Source: Thiocapsa sp. UBA6158 (GTDB lineage: Bacteria; Pseudomonadota; Gammaproteobacteria; Chromatiales; Chromatiaceae). Taken from it: a stretch of DNA of 64,000 bases. A model generated the notes under the pieces. It was not told the origin of the DNA. It saw only the letters and a list, made by a program, of their open reading frames with translations, and searched no databases. The stretch is from contig NZ_DIUM01000021.1 in the NCBI RefSeq assembly GCF_002423035.1, forward strand, positions 1 to 64,000, read 5' to 3'. Below are positions 1 through 8,576 of this stretch, in pieces; positions within the stretch are counted from its first letter, which is position 1; each line of letters starts with the position of its first letter. Made by a program: the position numbers and the translations under genes.

Positions 1-1388
1 AGTTGTGTATAATGGGATGCCTTGAAGGTGGAGAGGTCGCGACCGGGTCGCTGAAGGCAGTCGATCAGTTGGTACTCTCGCAGCCCCTGAATCGCCCCCG
101 GCGTGGTTGACAGCGAAGCGACAAGGATGAGGCGGGCTGCGTCCGAGGTGTCGGTGTTGCCATTGTCGACATCGATCTGCTCGACCTCCGCATCGCCGCC
201 ACGGGCAATGTCGTGCGCAATCGCCTCACTGAGCGAAGGATTAATGGTACGGATTTCGGACGCGATCTCATCGAGATTGAGATCGAGATCATAGGGGTGA
301 ATCAAGTCGATGTTGGCGGCGTGCCCGGAGTTCCACAGGCTGGACACGACCATCTGCATCAGCCGGATGACGCCTCGGGTCTGCTGGAACCCCTCGTTTT
401 CCTTGAACCGACCGACCAGCTCGCGTAGATCGGGATGGAATGGATAGGCGTCGATGACGCGGGTGTAGAGGGTCTCGGGCGAGCTGGTGGTCAGGCCCAT
501 TTTGACCGCCTCGCGCAGCGCTTCGCGATAGGCGGCGGCCACGGCGGCTACTTCAGGCACCCGCGCGACCCGCTCGAACAGGCGTTTGCGCAGAATATGA
601 TACAGCTCGTCGCCGTTCGGGTTGACCGGCGTGATGGGCACGGCGATTCGCTTGGATTCCGAGGTGATGCCATGCACCGCGCGGTTGAAGGCCGACTCCA
701 GCGCAGATTGACCAATGCCGAAATTCGACCCGGCCAGATCGGACAGCACCAGACACACATTGGCCATGTCTGCGACGGCAACGAAGAGGTTCGCTAGTGC
801 GGCCGTCGTCACGACACTCAAGTCGCCATTCCCGACCGGGACCGTAACGGCGTATTCCAGATAAGGCGGCAACTCGTCGAGAAACAGCACCAGCGGCTCG
901 TCGCCGAGCAACTGCTTCCAGGCTTCCGGCCCCGGCGCACTGAGCAAGGGCGAAACATAGCGGGCGAACTGATCGGCTTTGCCGAGCTGCTCGGCGAGTG
1001 ATCCCCAAATGCCGCCGGCCGCATCGGTACTGCGACCGTTGAAACCCACAACCCGACACGCCCCAAGGGCTGGGGCTGGATTGTGTTCGAGCACCCGATC
1101 ACGCAACGCGGGATCACGCGCCAGCAGACCCAGCGCGATCATGCTGTGCGTCTTACCGCCCCCCATGGCCTGCGAGAGCAGAAACACCGAGGAACCCACG
1201 CCCTGACCGCCGAGATGGCGAAAGGCCCGATCCACCAGCGTGAGCATTCCGTTGGTGAAGTAGTTCTCCTCGAAGAACTCATCGCCGTTGACCTGCCCCT
1301 TGAGGAAGGTATCGAGGTTGAGAACCGTGGCGCGGCGATCAGCCGCATAGACGGACGGACGGGGCGTGCAGAGTGCGTGAATGCTCAT
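1..1388 (-). CDS. DUF499-family P-loop ATPase, N-terminal part (runs off the left edge)
   Basis: An uninterrupted minus-strand frame runs from ATG at 1388 to the window edge, about 462 codons with no stop. The start has an AAGGA ribosome site a few bases upstream. Residues about 74-82 read AMGGGKTHS, a Walker A with the GGGKTH form typical of DUF499 proteins. Residues 166-172 read LVLFLDE, a Walker B. The preserved region continues through FHPDLRELVGRFKENEGFQQTRGVIRL-type blocks typical of the family. DUF499 ATPases are usually found beside DNA methyltransferases (DUF1156 or MmeI-like) in anti-phage and restriction-like islands, and their exact biochemical role is not settled. The gene directly upstream is a broken MmeI-like methyltransferase, which fits that context. 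The ATPase frame itself looks intact as far as it is visible. Confidence 0.8.
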   Translation of the reverse strand, partial: MSIHALCTPRPSVYAADRRATVLNLDTFLKGQVNGDEFFEENYFTNGMLTLVDRAFRHLGGQGVGSSVFLLSQAMGGGKTHSMIALGLLARDPALRDRVLEHNPAPALGACRVVGFNGRSTDAAGGIWGSLAEQLGKADQFARYVSPLLSAPGPEAWKQLLGDEPLVLFLDELPPYLEYAVTVPVGNGDLSVVTTAALANLFVAVADMANVCLVLSDLAGSNFGIGQSALESAFNRAVHGITSESKRIAVPITPVNPNGDELYHILRKRLFERVARVPEVAAVAAAYREALREAVKMGLTTSSPETLYTRVIDAYPFHPDLRELVGRFKENEGFQQTRGVIRLMQMVVSSLWNSGHAANIDLIHPYDLDLNLDEIASEIRTINPSLSEAIAHDIARGGDAEVEQIDVDNGNTDTSDAARLILVASLSTTPGAIQGLREYQLIDCLQRPGRDLSTFKASHYTQ

Positions 1389-1394
1389 AGTTCC

Positions 1395-1913
1395 TTAAAC
1401 AGCGGACAAGCAATCCAACCTGCCCTGAGCCTCAAGGTTGGCCAGCGAAGGGACGCTAGCCCAGGCGGGATGCGCCGTCAACACGCAGCGTCGGGGGTGG
1501 CTGACGTCGCGTGCGCTACAAGCGCGCGATTGGGCCGCGATCCGCAGCTTTGCGGCGCAACTCCGTGCAGAGGCGTGTGACGGGCTCGCGGCGGATCTGG
1601 ACGGGTTTCTTGGGGAGGCGCCAATGGCCTGCCGGAGACCAACGGTCGCCTTCGTGATCTCGACGCCCTGCTCGACATCGCCGGGCACAAAAGGGTATCG
1701 CTCACACACGATCAGGAGCGAAGGCCCTTGAGTTGATAGCCCTTCGGCCTTGGTCGTGCGTGTCTCGAAGGCGTAGCGCGTCCCGGTCGGATCCGCCTCG
1801 GTCGGGGTCTTCTCCCCGAGCGCCCGGCGCAGGTCGATGAAGTGCTCTTGAGCCGAGGTACGCTCGGTGAGGGTGATGCCCTGCCACTTGGCGATGAAGT
1901 CGTCCGGGGACAT
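1395..1913 (-). pseudogene. MmeI-like DNA methyltransferase, N-terminal fragment fused to unrelated sequence
   Basis: The first ~57 residues (SPDDFIAKWQ, then TERTSAQEHFIDLRRALGE, then TEADPTGTRYAFE) match the conserved start of MmeI-like class I SAM-dependent DNA methyltransferases. Those proteins are normally 900 residues or more. From about residue 58 (near 1740) the family similarity disappears. The remaining ~115 residues are low in recognisable structure and rich in Ser, Ala and Arg, as expected of an out-of-frame or foreign segment. No SAM-binding or NPPY motif is present. The stop at 1395 lies 6 bp before the DUF499 start, so the original operon layout seems kept while most of the methyltransferase is lost. 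I read it as a deletion remnant. The non-homologous tail is unassigned. Confidence 0.6.
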
Positions 1914-2130
1914 CGGCCTTACTCCTTGGCGTTATGACAGGACCGTACGAGGTCGAGACAGCCCCTAAGCTGGTCGGGGCACTGCTATGCAGGGTTCATT
2001 GCGGGTGACGACCGGATGCGAATGCGCGATCGCGAGCTATCTCGAACGGGCGGATCTTGCGGCGGAAAGGACCCTTAGAGAACCCGAGATCGTAGGCTCG
2101 TTTCACGGGTGCACTAACTTATTGTTTTGA

Positions 2131-2206
<76 letters not shown>

Positions 2207-2396
2207 TTTGAGATCCACTCCCGTTGCGGGTAGCAGAGCCCCGTATTAAAGCCGCAAGACGCGGGTTCGTCAAGGCGCGCAATCGCGCGACGGGCCTCCG
2301 ATGTCGCGTCCGCCGTCCCACGCGGCGTTTCCGCAAGTTCCGCCTCTCGCGCGCCTGTGCTATGTTGCGCGGCTTGTCAATCACGCTGGATCGGTC

Positions 2397-2684
2397 ATGT
2401 CATTGGATGCTTCCGACATCGAGAAGATCGCCCACCTGGCGCGGCTCGAGATCGCACTCGAGTCGATCGCGCGCTATGCCGCGGATCTCTCCAACATCCT
2501 CGACCTGGTTGCGCAGATGGACGCGGTCGACACCACGGGCGTCGAGCCGATGGCGCACCCGCTGCACATGAGCCAACGTCTGCGTCCGGATCGCGTGTCG
2601 GAGCGGAACCAACGCGAGTTGTTCCAGGCAATCGCCCCCTTGACCGAGGACGGGCTGTATCTGGTTCCCAAGGTCATCGACTGA
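2397..2684 (+). CDS. gatC: Asp-tRNA(Asn)/Glu-tRNA(Gln) amidotransferase subunit C
   Basis: A 95-residue protein of normal GatC length. It starts [18 protein letters not shown] and contains the conserved [13 protein letters not shown] segment that wraps around GatA. It stabilises the GatCAB complex, which converts misacylated Glu-tRNA(Gln) or Asp-tRNA(Asn) to the correct aminoacyl-tRNA. An in-frame upstream start at 2301 would add 32 residues without family similarity, so ATG at 2397 is chosen. gatA follows after 12 bp, so the genes are probably co-transcribed. Confidence 0.95.
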   Translation: MSLDASDIEKIAHLARLEIALESIARYAADLSNILDLVAQMDAVDTTGVEPMAHPLHMSQRLRPDRVSERNQRELFQAIAPLTEDGLYLVPKVID

Positions 2685-2696
2685 CGCCGAGCACTC

Positions 2697-4151
2697 ATGC
2701 AGAACAAATCGATCGCCCAAATGGCCGCGGAGCTGAGGCTGCGCACCTACTCGAGCGTGGAGCTCACCCGTCACTATCTGGAGCGTATCGCACGCCTGGA
2801 CCCGCGCCTGAACAGCTTCATCAGCGTCGCGAGCGAATCCGCCCTGACGGCGGCCGAGCGTGCCGATCGCGCGATCGCCGCGGGCGATGCCGGGCCCCTC
2901 GCCGGCATCCCGATCGCGCACAAGGACATCTTCTGCACGGCGGGGATCAAGACCAGTTGCGGCTCGCGGATGCTCGACAACTTCGTCGCGCCTTACGATG
3001 CGACCGTCGTCGAACGTCTGGCCGCGGCCGGGGCGGTGGTCTTGGGCAAGACGAACATGGACGAGTTCGCCATGGGCTCCTCGAACGAGACGAGCTACTA
3101 CGGGCCTGTTCACAACCCCTGGGATGCGGACCGCGTGCCGGGCGGCTCCTCGGGCGGATCCGCAGCGGCGGTCGCCGCACGGCTCTGTGCGGCGGCCACC
3201 GGGACGGATACGGGGGGATCGATCCGCCAGCCTGCGGCGCTGTGCGGTATCACCGGCATCAAGCCGACCTACGGGCGCTGCTCGCGTTGGGGCATGATCG
3301 CTTTCGCCTCGTCGCTGGATCAGGCCGGCGTACTGGCACGCTCGGCGGCGGATGCGGCCTGTCTGCTCGACGAAATGGCCGGGTTCGACCCGCGCGATTC
3401 AACCAGTGCCGACGTGGCCGTGCCGGACTATGTCGATGCGCTCGACCACGACATCGCGGGTCTGCGCATCGGTTTGCCGAAGGAGTATTTCGGCGAGGGG
3501 CTCGATCCGCGCGTGGCGGCCTCCGTGCAGGACGCGATCAAGGAGTACGAGCGACTCGGCGCCACGGTGAAGGAGATCAGCCTGCCGAACAGTCCGCTTT
3601 CGGTGCCGGTCTATTATGTTGTCGCGCCGGCCGAATGCTCGTCCAACCTGGCGCGTTTCGACGGGGTGCGCTACGGCCACCGCTGCGAGAACCCGAAGGA
3701 CCTCGAAGACCTCTATAAGCGCAGTCGCGCGGAGGGCTTCGGTGACGAGGTGCAGCGTCGCATCATGATCGGCACCTATGTGTTGTCGGCGGGCTACTAC
3801 GACGCCTACTATCTGAAAGCGCAGAAGATCCGCCATCTCATCGCCGACGACTTCGCGCGTGCCTTCGAGGAGGTCGACGTCATCATGGGTCCGACCGCTC
3901 CGACGACCGCCTTCCCGCTCGGGGCCAAGACGGACGACCCGGTGGCCATGTATCTCAACGACATCTACACCATCGCGACCAACCTCGCGGGCCTGCCCGG
4001 GATGTCGATCCCGGTCGAGCCGGTCGACGGGTTGCCGGTCGGCTTGCAGATCATCGGCAACTCTTTCCAGGAGGCCCGCCTGCTCAATGTCGCGCATCGT
4101 TTTCAACATGTGACGCATTGGCATCAGGGCGCACCTTCCGGGTTCGAGTAA
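2697..4151 (+). CDS. gatA: Asp-tRNA(Asn)/Glu-tRNA(Gln) amidotransferase subunit A
   Basis: A 484-residue amidase-signature enzyme, the glutaminase subunit of GatCAB. The Ser-cisSer-Lys triad is visible. Lys76 is in IPIAHKDIF, Ser151 in [13 protein letters not shown] and Ser175 in [11 protein letters not shown]. The glutamine-pocket segment [13 protein letters not shown] and the C-terminal LPVGLQIIG block are present. Length is typical. It lies between gatC (12 bp upstream) and gatB (102 bp downstream) on the same strand, the order common in bacteria that lack GlnRS or AsnRS or keep an indirect charging pathway. Confidence 0.97.
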   Translation: MQNKSIAQMAAELRLRTYSSVELTRHYLERIARLDPRLNSFISVASESALTAAERADRAIAAGDAGPLAGIPIAHKDIFCTAGIKTSCGSRMLDNFVAPYDATVVERLAAAGAVVLGKTNMDEFAMGSSNETSYYGPVHNPWDADRVPGGSSGGSAAAVAARLCAAATGTDTGGSIRQPAALCGITGIKPTYGRCSRWGMIAFASSLDQAGVLARSAADAACLLDEMAGFDPRDSTSADVAVPDYVDALDHDIAGLRIGLPKEYFGEGLDPRVAASVQDAIKEYERLGATVKEISLPNSPLSVPVYYVVAPAECSSNLARFDGVRYGHRCENPKDLEDLYKRSRAEGFGDEVQRRIMIGTYVLSAGYYDAYYLKAQKIRHLIADDFARAFEEVDVIMGPTAPTTAFPLGAKTDDPVAMYLNDIYTIATNLAGLPGMSIPVEPVDGLPVGLQIIGNSFQEARLLNVAHRFQHVTHWHQGAPSGFE

Positions 4152-4253
4152 TCGGCGAGCTTATCGCTTGGCGCGCCCCGGAAGTCTTGACACAGTGAGC
4201 GACATGAGACGGCAGCTTTGCCGACAGTACGATCGCGACATAGGTTAGACAGC

Positions 4254-5699
4254 ATGCAATGGGAAACCGTGATCGGGCTCGAGATCCACACTCAGCTCGC
4301 GACCCAATCGAAGATCTTCTCGGGTGCATCGATCGCCTTCGGCGCCTCGCCCAACACCCAGGCCTGCGCCATCGATCTGGGTCTGCCCGGCGTGCTGCCG
4401 GTGCTCAATGCCGAGGCGGTGCGTCTAGCCGTGCGTTTCGGCAAGGCGATCGGTGCCGAGGTGGCGCCGCGCTCGGTGTTTGCGCGCAAGAATTACTTCT
4501 ATCCGGATCTGCCCAAGGGCTACCAGATCAGTCAGTACGAGCTGCCGATCGTCGGCGAGGGTCGGGTGGAGATCGTGCTTGGCGACGGGGCGGTCAAGTC
4601 GATCGGGGTGACGCGTGCGCATCTCGAAGAGGACGCAGGCAAGTCCTTGCACGAGGAGAACCTCGCGGGCGGCGGCTACACGGGCATCGATCTGAATCGG
4701 GCCGGCACACCGCTGCTCGAGATCGTCTCCGAACCCGACATGCGTACGCCGCAGGAGGCCGTGGCCTACGCGCGCAAGATCCATCAACTGGTGCGCTGGA
4801 TCGGCATCAGCGACGGCAACATGCAGGAAGGCTCCTTCCGGGTCGACGCCAACGTCTCGGTACGCCCGCTCGGTCAAACGCGCTTCGGCACCCGTACCGA
4901 GATCAAGAACCTCAACTCCTTCCGCTTCATCGAGCGGGCCATCCAGTTCGAGGTCGAGCGCCAGATCGACGTGATCGAAGGCGGCGGGACCATCGTGCAG
5001 GAGACCCGGCTCTATGACCCGGAGCGCGACGAGACCCGTCCCATGCGCTCCAAGGAAGAGGCCAATGATTACCGCTACTTTCCCGATCCGGATTTGCTCC
5101 CGGTCGAGATCGATGTCGCCTTCATCGTCGATGCGGTCGCGGATCTCCCCGAGCTGCCGGACAGCATGCGCGAGCGTTTCCATACTCAATACGGCCTCGG
5201 CGAATACGACGCTAGTCTGCTCACCGCCGGGCGCGAGCTTGCGCAGTATTTCGAGGCTGTGGTGCAGGCCACCGCCGAGCCCAAGTTGGCCGCAAACTGG
5301 GTCAACGGCGAGCTGGCGGCCGCGCTGAATCGCTCCGAGATCGAGATCGCGCGGAGCCCGGTCTCCGCGGCCATGCTCGCAGGTCTCATCCATCGTATCC
5401 AGGACGGCACCGTCTCGGGCAAGCTCGCCAAACAGGTCTTCGAGGCGATGTGGAGCGGCGAGGGCGACGCCGACAGCGTCATTCAGGCGCGCGGGCTGCG
5501 ACAGATCACCGACAGCGGCGAGCTCGAGGCGATGATCGCGGCGATCGTCGCCGCCAACCCCGGCCAGGTCGAGCAATATCGCGCCGGCAAGGATAAGGTC
5601 TTCGGATTCTTCGTCGGTCAGGTGATGAAGGAAAGTAAGGGCAAGGCCAATCCGCAGCAGGTCAACGAGATCCTGATGCGCGTGCTCGCAAGCGACTGA
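4254..5699 (+). CDS. gatB: Asp-tRNA(Asn)/Glu-tRNA(Gln) amidotransferase subunit B
   Basis: A 481-residue kinase-like subunit that binds the misacylated tRNA and activates its side chain with ATP. It starts [14 protein letters not shown], the family N-terminus, so ATG at 4254 is preferred over the upstream ATG at 4218, whose 12 extra residues have no family match. The motifs [31 protein letters not shown] and EMRSKEEA-like [19 protein letters not shown] are present. The C-terminal YqeY-like tail ends [17 protein letters not shown], which is typical. The gene follows gatC and gatA and completes the operon. Confidence 0.97.
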   Translation: MQWETVIGLEIHTQLATQSKIFSGASIAFGASPNTQACAIDLGLPGVLPVLNAEAVRLAVRFGKAIGAEVAPRSVFARKNYFYPDLPKGYQISQYELPIVGEGRVEIVLGDGAVKSIGVTRAHLEEDAGKSLHEENLAGGGYTGIDLNRAGTPLLEIVSEPDMRTPQEAVAYARKIHQLVRWIGISDGNMQEGSFRVDANVSVRPLGQTRFGTRTEIKNLNSFRFIERAIQFEVERQIDVIEGGGTIVQETRLYDPERDETRPMRSKEEANDYRYFPDPDLLPVEIDVAFIVDAVADLPELPDSMRERFHTQYGLGEYDASLLTAGRELAQYFEAVVQATAEPKLAANWVNGELAAALNRSEIEIARSPVSAAMLAGLIHRIQDGTVSGKLAKQVFEAMWSGEGDADSVIQARGLRQITDSGELEAMIAAIVAANPGQVEQYRAGKDKVFGFFVGQVMKESKGKANPQQVNEILMRVLASD

Positions 5700-5705
5700 T
5701 CCCGA

Positions 5706-5723
5706 GCCCCCGGCGACGGGGGC
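5706..5723 (+). terminator. GC-rich hairpin downstream of gatB
   Basis: A perfect 7-bp stem GCCCCCG/CGGGGGC with a GCGA tetraloop lies 6 bp after the gatB stop. No T-run follows, so it is only a candidate terminator or mRNA 3'-end stabiliser. Confidence 0.35.
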
Positions 5724-5867
5724 AGTCAGTCACGCGTTTCAGGTTCGATGGAGCGATGTCCCTGTCATGGATCCCTTCCTCACTCGAATCGGTCCGATCG
5801 ATCTTGCGCCCCTGACGGGCGGTCACGCGATTTCGGTCTTGGCGATCGGCTACGGGTAGAGCAGCCC

Positions 5868-6752
5868 ATGCCTCAAGACTCGATGCTGCAGCGTACATCT
5901 CGGCCGCTTGCCCTTGCGGCGGCCTGGATGGGTGTGGCCCTGACCTCCTTCGCACTGCTCGCCGTCTCGGCGCGCGAGCTGCTGGACACCATGGAGCCGG
6001 TGCAGTTTCTTTTTCTGCGGACCGCATTCGGTCTGCCGCTCCTCGTGCCGCTGGCGTTGTGGTTGGCCCCGGGCTTTTATCGCACCGAACGGCTGCCCCT
6101 TCACCTGCTGCGCAACCTCTTCCATTACGGCGGACAGGTCTTCTGGATCACCGCCATCGGCATCTTGCCGCTCGCGTTGGTCTTCGCGCTCGAGTTCACC
6201 ACACCCGTGTGGGCGGCCGTGCTGGCGCTCTTCTTTCTCGGCGAGCGGTTGAATCGGGGTCGTGTCGTGGCGCTTGTGTTGGGAGTGGCGGGTGTCCTCG
6301 TGATCACGCGGCCCGGCCTGCAACCGATCGATCTCGGTGTGCTGATCGGGCTGGCGGCGGCGGTCGGTTTCGCCGTGAGCCTGACAGCGACCAAGGGGCT
6401 CACGCGTTATGACGGCGTCTTCACCATCCTTTTCTGGATGCTGGCGATGCAGCTCCTGATCGGCCTCGTCCCCGCGCTCCTGGCCTGGCAGCCGGTCACC
6501 CGGGCCGATGCACCCTGGCTGCTCGTCGCCGCGGTTACCGGGATCACCGCGCATCTCGGTATCGCCAAGGCGTTTCAGCACGCCGACGCGACGGTCGTGC
6601 TGCCGATGGATTTTCTGCGCCTGCCGCTGATTACGCTGGTCGGGGCGATCTTCTATGGCGAGGGACTCGACCCCTGGGTCATCGCAGGCGCGGCTCTGAT
6701 CTTTGTCGGAAACGAGTACAGCCTGCGGCGCGAGCGGAGAGTTTCGCGCTAG
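5868..6752 (+). CDS. DMT-superfamily transporter (two EamA domains)
   Basis: A 294-residue polytopic membrane protein with about ten hydrophobic segments in two repeated halves, the EamA arrangement. Family-like blocks include ATKGLTRYDGVFTILFWMLAMQ at the start of the second half and DATVVLPMDFLRLPL near the end. EamA proteins export metabolites such as amino acids or purines, and nothing in the sequence fixes the substrate. ATG at 5868 starts just before the hydrophobic core. An upstream start at 5748 would add 40 polar residues without similarity. The gene stands alone between gatB and a convergent glycosyltransferase. Confidence 0.85.
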   Translation: MPQDSMLQRTSRPLALAAAWMGVALTSFALLAVSARELLDTMEPVQFLFLRTAFGLPLLVPLALWLAPGFYRTERLPLHLLRNLFHYGGQVFWITAIGILPLALVFALEFTTPVWAAVLALFFLGERLNRGRVVALVLGVAGVLVITRPGLQPIDLGVLIGLAAAVGFAVSLTATKGLTRYDGVFTILFWMLAMQLLIGLVPALLAWQPVTRADAPWLLVAAVTGITAHLGIAKAFQHADATVVLPMDFLRLPLITLVGAIFYGEGLDPWVIAGAALIFVGNEYSLRRERRVSR

Positions 6753-6828
6753 CCCGAACAGGGGTTGTATGCAGAGGGATGCCGATGTCGCCGCACCTTG
6801 CTTGACGATGATGCCGACCGCGGTCCAT

Positions 6829-7899
6829 CTACCTGCGACCCGTCGGGTGCGCCGAGGACGTGACGGACGTCTCGGAGGGGAGGTCGCCCTCGCTCTCACC
6901 CTGCCTCGGCCGTTCGTAGGACTCGACAAGGTAGAGTGGTCGACCTTTGGTCTCGTTGAACATCCGCCCGAGATACTCGCCGAGTACGCCGATGGCTGCG
7001 AGTTGCACGCCTCCGAGGAAAAGAACGGCAACCATCAGGGACGGATAGCCGGCTACGGGGTCGCCGAAACGCAAGGTCTTATAGATAATCCAGCTTGCGT
7101 AGATGAATGCCGTCATGGCCGTGATCAGGCCGACATAGCTGGCGACCTTGAGCGGGGCCGTACTGAAGGAGGTAATGCCCTCGATCGCGAAACCCCACAG
7201 CTTGTGATAATTCCACTTGGTCACCCCGGCGCTGCGCCGGTCGCGATGGTAGGTCACCGCGGTTTGTCGAAAACCGATCCAGGCGAACAGGCCCTTCATG
7301 AAGCGATGCTGCTCGCGCAGCCGGCACAGGGCATCGACTGCGCGGCGACTGAGCAAGCGGAAATCACCCGTGTCCTTGGGGATCTCGATCGGGCTCATGC
7401 CGCCGATGACGCGGTAGAAATAGCGTGCGCTCAGCTTCTTCAGTGCGCTCTCGCCGTCGCGCGACAGGCGTGTCGCGTAGACCACGTCGTAGCCTTGGTT
7501 CCAACGCGCCATGAGCTCGGGGATCAACTCGGGCGGATCCTGAAGATCGGCGTCGATGATGACGGTGGCCTCGCCGCGACTGTGATCCAGTCCGGCCGTC
7601 ATTGCGATCTCCTTGCCGAAATTCCGGCTTAGATTCAAGACGGCCACTCGCGGATCGGCGCCACGCAGACGATAGAGGATGTCCAGGGTCGCATCGCGAC
7701 TGCCGTCGTTCACGTAGATCACCTCGGCGGTGACGCCCAACCCGTCGATCACGGCCGTCAGACGCCGATGGAGTTCCTCGAGCACCTCGGCCTCGTTGTA
7801 GGCGGGCACGATGATCGAAAGGGTCGGCGGCTCGGTGACCGGGACTGTGGCGTTGGGGTCGGACAAGGTGTAGAGCGAATCTGAATATTTGAGGCTCAT
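6829..7899 (-). CDS. GtrB-like family 2 glycosyltransferase (polyprenyl-phosphate sugar synthase)
   Basis: A 356-residue protein. Residues ~28-200 are a GT-A domain with SIIVPAYNEAEVLEELHRRL, VNDGSRDATLDIL, the metal-binding IIDADLQDPPEL and DTGDFRLLSRR. Two C-terminal membrane segments (about 236-300) follow. This is the layout of GtrB/DPM1-type enzymes, which load a sugar from UDP or GDP onto undecaprenyl phosphate on the cytoplasmic face. It overlaps the upstream gtrA by 4 bp (ATGA), so translation is probably coupled. With gtrA and the membrane protein at 8577-10136 it resembles a three-gene O-antigen modification locus. The actual sugar cannot be read from the sequence. Confidence 0.85.
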   Translation of the reverse strand: MSLKYSDSLYTLSDPNATVPVTEPPTLSIIVPAYNEAEVLEELHRRLTAVIDGLGVTAEVIYVNDGSRDATLDILYRLRGADPRVAVLNLSRNFGKEIAMTAGLDHSRGEATVIIDADLQDPPELIPELMARWNQGYDVVYATRLSRDGESALKKLSARYFYRVIGGMSPIEIPKDTGDFRLLSRRAVDALCRLREQHRFMKGLFAWIGFRQTAVTYHRDRRSAGVTKWNYHKLWGFAIEGITSFSTAPLKVASYVGLITAMTAFIYASWIIYKTLRFGDPVAGYPSLMVAVLFLGGVQLAAIGVLGEYLGRMFNETKGRPLYLVESYERPRQGESEGDLPSETSVTSSAHPTGRR

Positions 7900-8300
7900 A
7901 GCGCATCGCTCTCCCGAAAGGTCCAGAGGCTATTCAAGACGAAATTGAGTAAAAATACGGTCGCCGTGGCGACCACCTGGACGAGGAGGTAATTGAGGCC
8001 GAGGATGTCCACGCCCGCGTGGACCATCAACGTGTTCAACAGCCCCGTGGCGACCGCGATCAATGCAAATTTAGGCCCGGAATCACGATGCGCTTTCGTG
8101 CTGTTGAAGGTATATCGGTGATTGAGAAGGTAGTTGGCCAGGGCGCCGAGACCGAATCCGAGCGTTGTCGCCGCGACCGGTTCGACGGTCCAGATTTCGA
8201 CGAGGAGGACTAGAGTTGCGTAGTGCACAAGGGTGCCGAAGGCCCCGACCATTCCGAAGATCGCTAGTCTTCGAGATACGGTCGCGAATGAAGTGGGCAT
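7896..8300 (-). CDS. GtrA-family membrane protein (lipid-linked sugar flippase candidate)
   Basis: A 134-residue protein with four hydrophobic segments. It carries the GtrA signatures FGMVGAFGTLVHYATL, LANYLLNHRYTFNS and LLNFVLNSLWTFRES. GtrA is thought to flip undecaprenyl-phosphate sugars to the periplasm. The ATG overlaps nothing upstream. The stop overlaps the gtrB start by 4 bp, giving a gtrA-gtrB pair transcribed leftward. Confidence 0.85.
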   Translation of the reverse strand: MPTSFATVSRRLAIFGMVGAFGTLVHYATLVLLVEIWTVEPVAATTLGFGLGALANYLLNHRYTFNSTKAHRDSGPKFALIAVATGLLNTLMVHAGVDILGLNYLLVQVVATATVFLLNFVLNSLWTFRESDAL

Positions 8301-8576
8301 CGATTTGTCTCCGGAGGAGTGTATTCGCGTAATGATGGATGATAGTAATGGGTTGCGGGGTCTTAATCATGATATTGGCCATACAGCCTATCGCCATGCT
8401 CGTGAGACTGTTTATGCCGTGTCACGCCTCCACCCACGCTCCGCCAAATGTGCCTCTTTGGGTGGGCTTAATGAACGAGACCAGTTGTGTAGATCGCCCG
8501 GGTCGGATTTTCAGTCATTGGCCGCATTCACCCTAATCTGAGGGTGGCTATCGCTTTGATGCGGGCGCTGCGGATG

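Noticed and set aside
2357..3718. 453-codon plus-strand frame over gatC-gatA
   Set aside because: Frame-shifted shadow of gatA with Arg/Gly-rich low-complexity sequence. The real proteins are unmistakable in other frames.
5700..5860. Possible repeat copy (TCACGCGTTTCAGG and TCACGCGATTT) after gatB
   Set aside because: The two pieces are direct, not inverted, and lack the GACGCG core, so they do not form the terminal repeat.
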